From positions 46,315,037 through 46,379,036 of the forward strand of contig OX345636.1 of NCBI GenBank assembly GCA_947044365.1: 64,000 bases of DNA. The letters run 5' to 3'. The translations under genes were made by a program, and so were the position numbers. The number at the start of each line of letters is the position of its first letter. Position 1 is the first letter of the stretch. The stretch is from Petrosia ficiformis (Eukaryota > Porifera > Demospongiae > Haplosclerida > Petrosiidae). Shown one piece after another: positions 55,802 to 64,000 of this stretch. Under the pieces are notes generated by a model. That model did no database searches and was not told where the DNA came from. It worked only from the letters and a program-made list of their open reading frames with translations.

Positions 55802-57175
55802 ATGGTGGATTATTCCACTTCTACAGTTACTTGCTATATGGGCTTTCACACAGAAGCTGGGAAGTATATACAATAATTTTTGTGTATATCTATGAAATGA
55901 CGACGTAAATGATTGAACTTGTAGCTATAGTGCTACAAATTAACAGCAGTGCAGCTGAGTGCCATGTGATTGGCTAGTGATAGCTTAAAAATACCTGCAT
56001 TGCCAGACAAATATAGCTAGCCACTCCTTTATTTCTAAACCTATACATAGGTTGGGTAATTGCATTGTATTGATGTATCCAACTGATCGTATATAGGTAC
56101 AGGGGCAGAGACAGCTTGTTGAAAGTGAGGGGAAATGACAAACATTAGGGGGCGCAATGATGACAGCTGTATTACAGAAACCAGGGGGAGGGCCTAGGGT
56201 GCAGTTGGGGATATGCCTTCTCCCGCATGAAGCATGTAAGCTAAAACCTAATACAGTTTGTCAGAGACGAATTCTATTTATATTCATATACAGTGACAGT
56301 ACAGTGATGTGACAATGTACATGGTTACAAAAGTGAGGGGGCTCAATCCCCTACTTTATAAAGTGGGGACTGAAGTCCCCCTCCGCACATACCCCTACCC
56401 CCCCCCAGTATCTCTGCCACTGATAGGGCACTGAAATGATTTCTCTTTAAAATCTCATTCTATAAACAAGGATAGTTTTTGAAGTTTAAAGTGCACACAA
56501 AATATAAATCATTTGCCATTCATGATCATGAATGGCTGACTACATGTTTATCAAGTATCAAGAAAGGAATTCTGACATCCATGCAACCGGAGCCCAAATT
56601 AAACACATATTCAAAGATAAAATCTCCATAATCTACATATCAAATTATATTGTTCATAATAAAAGTATATGTAATTGTTGTGCTTTAACTTGTAATCTAG
56701 GTATTACTATAGCATAATCTACTTGTTATGAAGCTAAGCTGTAGTAACTAACAAGGGCACCAGTTACTTATGTTCTGTATTCGAATACTGAACAAGTAAC
56801 TAAAAGAGAGTGCACTGCATGTTCACTCAGTACTGCACATTTATGATGAAATAGGAGGGGTGGCTAACAACTGCAACACCTCTTGTACCGGCCCTGTGAG
56901 TTTTATTTTAATAATTATAATTATATATATATACATAATTATTATAATTAGCATCTGCAATACTGTAAATTGCATTAGTCATTTAGTGTCTTGCACTTCT
57001 TTATTCATGACTTATTTTAGTTACCAGTGAAGGTGCATTACGTTTTTTGTTATTCCACTGTCCAAGCATGGAGTTCTAGCTGATATAGTTCAGATCTATG
57101 ATGGGAATACTTGGTGTGATGTTTCCTACTTTGCATGATGAAGCAGTTGTGATTTGTCACATTACCTACTTTCAA
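55802..57175 (+). pseudogene. SRCR gene fragment G (decayed first exons)
   Basis: A near copy of the first exon of gene D and its leader (CTCCAGGAAAGGATG) starts at 55802, but a 4-bp loss alters the signal peptide and the donor reads GGAAGT instead of GTAAGT. About 1.2 kb on, at 57020-57175, a damaged first half of SRCR1 follows (GGTGCATTACG, CAAGCATGGAGTTCTAGCTG, GATGAAGCAG) with internal deletions and a stop. A MITE and one palindrome arm lie between. Not functional. Confidence 0.75.
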
Positions 57176-57435
57176 CATGCTGTCTCTGCCCCTGTACCTA
57201 TATACGATCAGTTGGATACATCAATACAATGCAATTACCTACCCTATATATAGGTTTAGAAATAAAAGAGTGGCTAGCTATATTTGTCTGGCAATGCAGG
57301 TATTTAAGCTATCATTAGCCGCCTGGAATTTATCCTGGATCAACCACATGGCACTCAGCTGTAATTTGTAGTGCTAGCTACAACTTCAATCATTTACGTT
57401 GTCATTTCATATATACACACAAAAATTATTGCACT
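55872..57435. repeat. inverted repeat at centre of the SRCR duplication
   Basis: The arm 55872-56130 (ATGAAATGACGACGTAAATG, CTGCATTGCCAGACAAATAT, CAACTGATCGTATATAGG) recurs inverted at 57163-57435 at high identity, with about 1.03 kb between. The inner breakpoint falls inside the hAT-like MITE at 56100. It lies between tail-to-tail SRCR copies E and F and may mark an inversion or foldback junction. Confidence 0.85.
56100..56422. mobile_element. hAT-like MITE (CAGGGGCAGAGAC end)
   Basis: Left CAGGGGCAGAGACAG and right, inverted, CAGTGGCAGAGATAC are similar termini, with G/C-rich subterminal sequence on both sides. The flanks TATAGGTA and ATAGGGCA only roughly match. The left end is also present in the palindrome arm at 57163. 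Confidence 0.6.
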
Positions 57436-57806
57436 CTAACTCCAGTAGTCACTTGAGTTAGACAGAAGACCTTGTAAGAAAGCCACAGATACTAAAATCA
57501 TGCTCCTTTAGCTGCAGGAAAGCAGCAAGGCTAGTGTTTAAGTTTTAACATTTCACTTTTTGTCAGCTTCTATAACAGCAAATAGACTATATACAAATCA
57601 AAAAGGAGAAATACATGTATTATACAACTGATACAAGTCTGTAACTTTGTTGTGACACATGTACGTACAACTAATCTACTATTATGTTAATCAAAAGTCC
57701 TTTTGGAAGTAATCTTGCAGTTAAACTCTTTTCAGTAATTTATTGTACACTAATCACACTTTAAATATATATACGGAAGAGTTTAATTTGTTTTCATACT
57801 CCTTCA

Positions 57807-60800
57807 TCAATATGGTGGAGGAGGAGGATCGTTAACAGGTTTGGTTGAATATTCTTGCTGTGAGGGGTGGGCACCTGGTGGCTGACCATAACCCTGCTCA
57901 GAAGAAACGACAGTTGTAGGAGGAGCTATTACTGTTGTTTGTGGCCTTGAATGTGAGGTTACTCCAATACCAACTCCAAGACAGCAACAAATACAGAATG
58001 GTACCGTAAAGATTGACACACAACAGATTAAACAAAATATGGAAACAAATATATAGGCAATAATTACCCCTACAACAACAGCGCTAGCTATAGAGAGAAA
58101 ATAAATGGTGAGTATAATTATATATTACATATAATTATATATATATATATATACCATAGCTAATAGCCACATCAAAGTTACCGACAAGTGTTATATGTTA
58201 TACACAGGGCTGATATAAGACCTATAATAATATTCATAATAGATTGCATCAGTCTTAGCATGCGCAGTCAATTTGTAAATTGAAGAGTTGGAGACGAGTT
58301 ATTTACAAATGGAAAAAGAAGCGTAGTGCCATAGATGTCAGGTAACATTGATGTACATGTTAGGTGTAGAATATATTATATGTAGCATGGCTTCTCGGTG
58401 TGTATCAGCATATCAGCCCTTCACCCCTCGATAGCAGCCCTCAGGCTGCTATCTCGGGGTTCAGGTCTATTATTGCTGTTACACACCTTGAAGCCATGTA
58501 ATATATATAAAACATCAATAATTATTACACACAATAATAATATTTATACATACAATTTATTTTAGACTACAAATTCTTAATACGTTATAATTATTGCAAC
58601 AACATGATAAGGTTTCAAGAAAAATTTTTAATACAGCACTTCATCATCAGTATGCTAACATACCATAGTTTGCGATTATGAATATGAAAATAATAATAAT
58701 TATGTATTATCATCCACTTACAAATAGTGTTATCACATGAATCATCAGTTTCTGTATAAACTTTTGCCCTTGATGAGGAATAACCTGAAACAACATTTAA
58801 AAGCACTAAAACTCATATATAATTTTGACAGCATACACAGATATTAACTACTTTAGTATCCACTACATGTTCTCTTTTCAATGTAAATGCATTGCAGATA
58901 AAACCATATTATTCCCAGTATTTTCACTTTTCAACAACCTACTTTTATATTTACATGTTTGTCTCCTCAGTTTCCTTTATACCTTCTGTGATTTCAACTT
59001 TATTACCTTCTAAAGAATGCTTTCTTCCTACTGGAATGTGCTTTCTTAACTTGCTACAATGTAGAACCTAAAAGTATATGTACAGTCTTGTCCCAGCATC
59101 CATCCAGTGATTTTCTAGAAATTGTTTACTTAGCATGTTATGTGATTGCTGCAATCACGTGACTATTTGCAATGCATTGGTGCCATCAAAATATCAGTGA
59201 CTGGTTGTTTTCTTGTATTCGCTTGCATGGTATTAAATAACAATGGTAGACTAGTATAGGTTCTTTTCTCCTGACACATAAACCTTTCTTCCTGTGTCTT
59301 AGTAGTATAAATCTACAAAGCATCATGGACACTGATCATATTCAAGAATGGCTTGTATGACTACATGTTTGATGGCGTGAAAACATTTCGTTAACTTTTT
59401 ATGCAAGTTGAAAATTAAGGTAAGTCATTTATCACTGCACAAAGAATATGTCAGTCTAATATACTTGATTCACTTTGTGTTTATCAATGGAATGTATAAC
59501 ATGACAATTAATTTGATTGTAGCTCACTGAAAACTTGTATATCTTATATCCCACAATGTTGGGAATTAACCTTACAATATTAACTCAGACTCACTACAAT
59601 CAAGAGTAACATCCTCAAAATGGGTACATGAAGTAGATCCAAATGATGGACAACTCTCACAACTTGTTAGACATGAGTAGGAGGAAGATGAACAAAATAC
59701 ACTATCCAACCAGATGCTCTGTGTTCGTCCAGTTCTGTGTACCATGAAATATACACATGTTCCTAGTACTGATAGGTACATACAAAAATGTTTGACCGCC
59801 AAAATTAACTAATCATCATTTTGAATACAGAGTTGCCAACTGTTTGAGTTGTACATATAAGTTGTTAAGTGAGGTAATTAAATCACACAGTAGCATGCAA
59901 TTTTATGGTGTTTTCTAAACTTTTGGAAACTATTGATTGGAGATTCTACATGCACTAAAATCTTCAAATGGCTAAACTCAACCAAATAATATTAAAGCTG
60001 CATAAGTGGCTATGAATAATTAGAAAACCTGGGCTAACTATATATACCTGTTATATATTATTGAAGTTCCTGTAGTATAGATATAGTACAAAACTAACAC
60101 ACATGTACTACATAGAATGAGTATGTTGATGTATTATATATATATATATAGCTATATAGTTCTTGTGAAGGGGAAAGGGATATGAAGAGAGTAAGTGAAG
60201 GAAGGTATGCAGTAAGGTACGTGTTTCCAACACAGCAGTTCATCATCTTGTGTAAGTGTATGTGTAACACATGTGCTGCAGGTTAGGCGTCAAAGTTTTT
60301 AAGTGTCCTAAGCTAACTTGAAAGTAACATTGAAGGGTGGACATTTGATGAAAGCGTTTGTTGACCTGACCACAAACAAACCCTGTGCAATTTTGAATAC
60401 AATGTTGATATGCCACATGGTATATCCCCATATTCTATAGTAATTTGTGGTGTAGTCGCAAAGATGGTGGCAATGTGCTAGCTGGAAGATAAATCATGAT
60501 TCCAAAAGAAACACATCGATCACAATAGTAAAAGCCAATGCAGAACACTCTGTTATCCATATTGCATGATGGCTAATGATAGCTGTTGATATGTTCCTCT
60601 GTTATATACTGGTTCTACAACAAAGTACATGACTCAATTTAGTCTATATGTGCTCAGAGTTTTTGTCAACAAAGTATGACATGGAAACTATGAATGAGTA
60701 TGTTATATCAGAATTAACTACTCTTATCCATTATATATCAGTAAATTAATTATAACTTAATAACACATGACAGATTGTAATATTTTGTGACGAGTCTTCT

Positions 60801-62842
60801 GACATTATGGTTCCAATCTCAGTATCACAAGACTATGTACACTACACACGTATTACAATAATTCTATGTGAACTTTTTATTGAGGGCTACTACACATAAT
60901 TCTAATTATTAAATTATATTAATTTAGGCGATTGTATGATCTCAAACAATGGTCTCAATTAAATTACAATAAATGGAGACAAAAACTAAGGCAGATAAAG
61001 TATAATAATTGTTAGTAACAAAACTTTTTGATTTGAAACACAATTCAGTGATAAACCCTTATAGATTAACACTATACCCTAGCTAACACATATAACCGAA
61101 TGCCTAATCTCTAAACCCTAAACCCTAAACCCTAAACCCTAAACCATAAAGCCTAAACTCTTATAGATTAACACTCTACCCTAACAAATATAACCTAATC
61201 CATAATCTCTAAAGTTAATTCTCAAAGTCATACCCAAATCTTGATAATATGAAAAGCAATAACTTCTCATTACAATTCTAATAATTCAAACGATAAATTA
61301 CTTTTCAAAGCTATTTATTACACACCCAAATGTTAGATATTAATAATTAACTAAATCTTACATGTTCAAACTGTCATAACTAATGTAATCGTTATATCCC
61401 AGCTGTTTACATGCCACAAGTGCAGCAGAAGAATCAAAACCGTCATCACACACTGTTCCCCACTCTCCATTACAATAAATTTCTAGTAGACCCTGATTGG
61501 AATATTGTCCCTTTGACAGACGTATTTGGCCAGAGCTTGGGTCATCCCAAATTCGTGTAGAATCTGAAAAAAAAAACATGAATCACTATTAGGAAATTGA
61601 CTTTTGTGAGCATATCAAGTCAACAGAAAGGCAGATCCAGTTTAAGTTGATACACTGTTAAATTAAAGGTTATTTTAACATTCAGTTGGTTACAAGAGTT
61701 TCAGTACAATTATAATTTCCTTAATGCTGGTTTGTTTTTCCTTGCTAGACATGCAATATTTACATGTACTATAGTTTCAGGACAAGTATATAAAGTACAT
61801 GTCATAATAAAGCATATTAACAAAAACACTGCACCAATACAATATACACATCATAGTATCATTTAGGTATTAGCTGTCATATATTATAATCATATACCCA
61901 TTCTATCACTTGTGAAACAACAAAGGTTGCTTACTTTTAGAACAATTATATACTATGTACACAAATTTTTACTTATAATATCAAATAATATCCGTTGTAT
62001 TTAAATAAATTACTGTGGGATTCTTTAATATGTAATGTACTTTATACGCTAGTTAATATATATACATGTAGATATATATGTAGTCTCAGGAACATATTAT
62101 TAATAATCATTGTAACCAAACATGGGTTAAAATAACCATTACATTTTACAATGTAATAATAATTATTACAATTATAATTTTTTTGTCATACACATACATA
62201 ACTTTAGTCTCCTTCTGCATGTATGTACATGTAATATATAGTTTCAATGAAATTATATATCATTGAACACTTTGCATTAGTTAACAATTAACACCTAATA
62301 AATAATAATTATATATACATTCAGGGTGATATAGATCATGTACTTATTAACTGCATTTCAGAGTTGCAATTACTGATAATTGTCTAGTTCTAAGTAGTGC
62401 AGGTAATCAGATTGTTGCTTCTTTCAAAGTAAAGCTATGAACATTAATCTGAAGTCCTGGTGAACAGGAATAACCTTTAGTTATAATGGCAGAAATAACA
62501 ACAACTATCATAGTAGCTTTCAAAATAATTAATATATGTACGTATAATTATTATAAATTCTATACAATGACACAATAATAGAAGGCACATATATGTATGC
62601 TTTATAGTCAAATAAAAAGACTTTAAAAGCTTATCCATACTGTAATAAATATTACAATAGCTGCACATGAATCAGTAGAATATTATCTGCATAGCAACTT
62701 ACGGCAAATAACGACTACATCCTTATCATCATCAGCACAACTAGAAGAATACTGACTCTCCCAATTACACTGCAACAAAACCAGGTAATTACTGGAACAG
62801 GACACACTTTCAATCAAAGTTGAATTTGAATCTGTGCCATAT
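57807..62842 (-). CDS. SRCR receptor gene F (5'-partial, paralogue of gene B)
   Basis: Minus-strand exons: 62842-62703 (second half of SRCR1, YGTDSNSTLIESVSC, ADDDKDVVVIC), 61563-61362 and 59734-59595 (SRCR2; LLEIYCNGEWGTVCDDGF, IWLDSVFCSSSSYSCLTS), 58784-58722 (linker) and 58087-57807 (helix VGVIIAYIFVSIFCLICCV, FCICCCLGVGIG, tail ending DPPPPPY). Exon lengths equal those of gene B except for one extra codon in SRCR2 and three lost codons in the tail, so the frame is kept and the PPxY motif remains. The signal peptide and first half of SRCR1 are not in the sequence to 64000; they lie further right or are missing. Tail-to-tail with pseudogene E. Likely functional if its 5' end exists. Confidence 0.82.
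58155..58500. mobile_element. MITE with internal hairpin, copy 2 (inverted)
   Basis: Inverse relative of 12255-12660, placed in the intron of gene F between the linker and tail exons. The hairpin AGCAGCCCTCAGGCTGCT is intact. Genes B and E lack it in the equivalent intron, so it inserted after duplication. Confidence 0.72.
61108..61146. repeat. interstitial telomere-like (CCCTAAA)n
   Basis: About five near-perfect copies of CCCTAAA with degenerate copies on both sides (CTCTAAA, CATAAAGCCTAAA), in the SRCR2 intron of gene F. The unit is seven bases long, not the six-base CCCTAA of most animals. Confidence 0.85.
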
Positions 62843-64000
62843 CTAAAGATAAACATCATAAAAGAATTGTCCACTATCCTGCCAGTTGTATAAGCAGGAA
62901 GTTAATGACATTGGGTATCCAAGTGGTATTATGCCAAATGTTGTTTGCTTCCTATACAAAGTGCCCAAATAGCACACAATTTAATTATTATTTAGATCAA
63001 TGAAAATGTTTTGGTTGTCTCAACCATACAATTGGTTAGTTGCATGTTTTCATTAATTAGTAATAATCATGTCAGAAATTATGTTTGCAGTAGAAATTAT
63101 ATGAGCTACCTATATTTAATAGCATATCAAAATAGGGAGTAGTAAACTGATGGTGGACATCATGCAGGCTTTTAGATGAGATTGTTCATAGAAACAAATC
63201 AAATTGTTAATTTACATAAAATTATTTCCTTGTACTATCCATTAGGAACTTATAATTATTTTAATTTTGTTTGTCTTATATGAAACACTCTTATCTATAC
63301 TTATCTATATTTTATGTAACTGAAATCGTATACTATCAACCAATCAAAACAACCCATCAGTTTTTCTATATAAATGAAACAAAAGACAGATAATGTGGAT
63401 CAATTGCTAAATGTTTGTATGAGGCTAACTCTACCTTGTCCCAATTGTGTTCATTTGAATAACTAAATATAATTATATTATTCTGATTATATCTGCTACA
63501 AGGGACAGCAAAGTAATAACACAAATGACATGAAATAGGTAGAGGCTTAGAGCTAGTATGTGACTGTAATTGCAAACAGCTTAGAGCCAGTGGTAATGAT
63601 TAAACTACTTGAATTCTATGTTTATAGCAGTTAAATACTTGCCAGATACAGTTATAGTATCCAGCTTAACTTATGTGGGCAAGAGTTAATGCCATTATAT
63701 AAAAAGGAGATGCTACATTGGGTTGACTTCCTATGTATATGTTTAGATATAACCTATAACAACAAACTATAAATCTGAGGACTATATACTACTAGTACTA
63801 TAAGAAAGGATCATGTTTGTTTGCAAAAATAAGTGATCTTGGCATTGATACATTAGCTACTGAGTGATAATTTTGTATGCTAGTAATTTTCTATCTCATA
63901 ACGGCAATTGATTCTGCAAAAAAAATGAAACATTAAAGGCCTTGTATACCATTTCATGCAAGATATACCTTGTTTAACTGTAGGGCCACTCTTATTGAAC
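62843..64000. other. upstream intron/flank of gene F
   Basis: The block 63540-63730 (ATAAAAAGGAGATGCTACAT, TGGGTTGACTT) matches, inverted, the intron just after the first SRCR1 half of gene B (21945-22090), yet the expected SRCR exon does not follow; unrelated sequence begins at about 63735. No other gene recognised. Confidence 0.55.

Noticed and set aside
61108..61146. Chromosome end
   Set aside because: The telomere-like tract is short and internal, with gene F exons on both sides.

Overview
The window looks like AT-rich invertebrate chromosomal DNA, most likely from a demosponge such as Amphimedon. This is inferred, not searched. The grounds are SRCR-domain receptor genes with short phase-conserved exons, very dense transposon debris of several animal superfamilies (Kolobok, hAT, pogo, KDZ, Crypton-like, permuted Penelope, LINE), and minisatellites filling the introns. 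No bacterial operon, rRNA, tRNA or CRISPR array was recognised.

The backbone is a cluster of paralogous receptor genes with one architecture: signal peptide, two SRCR domains each split over two exons, a Ser/Thr-rich linker, one transmembrane helix, a Cys-rich juxtamembrane stretch, and a Pro/Tyr-rich tail with a PPxY motif. Gene A (+, 1720-16935, 5' end outside the window) is swollen by transposons. Gene B (+, 21529-26580) and gene D (+, 35444-47779) are complete and keep frame across all exons. Gene E (+, 51975-53898) is a 5'-truncated copy of B with a 4-bp frameshift in the tail. A decayed fragment G lies at 55802-57175. Gene F (-, 62842-57807, 5' end outside) is a tail-to-tail paralogue of B. 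The right third is therefore an inverted duplication of the B locus, with small palindrome arms at its centre.

Mobile elements by position: a 46-bp minisatellite (1-768) and a 25-bp minisatellite (2090-3172); a TTAA-flanked Kolobok-type element with a THAP domain (5671-7648); a decayed Crypton/DUF3504-type tyrosine recombinase inside long inverted repeats (9790-12935); a decayed Penelope-like element with its GIY-YIG domain before the reverse transcriptase, the Naiad-type order (13688-15782); a LINE reverse transcriptase fragment (18325-19305); an integrase fragment (28396-28960); a pogo transposase that lost its DDE core but kept a C-terminal PHD finger (29093-30083); an intact 15-exon USP deubiquitinase/PHD gene bounded by inverted repeats and a 10-bp direct repeat (31541-35361), itself carrying a THAP-bearing palindromic element in an intron; and hAT and TTAA MITEs.

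The most interesting object is a 7.2-kb transposon at 38768-45944 inside an intron of gene D. It has an 8-bp direct repeat at its borders and inverted ends that continue into arrays of an 86-bp repeat. It carries a spliced KDZ-superfamily transposase with a chromodomain-like insert, and, divergently transcribed from it, a spliced P-loop ATPase of the DUF3987 type. I know of no description of this pairing.
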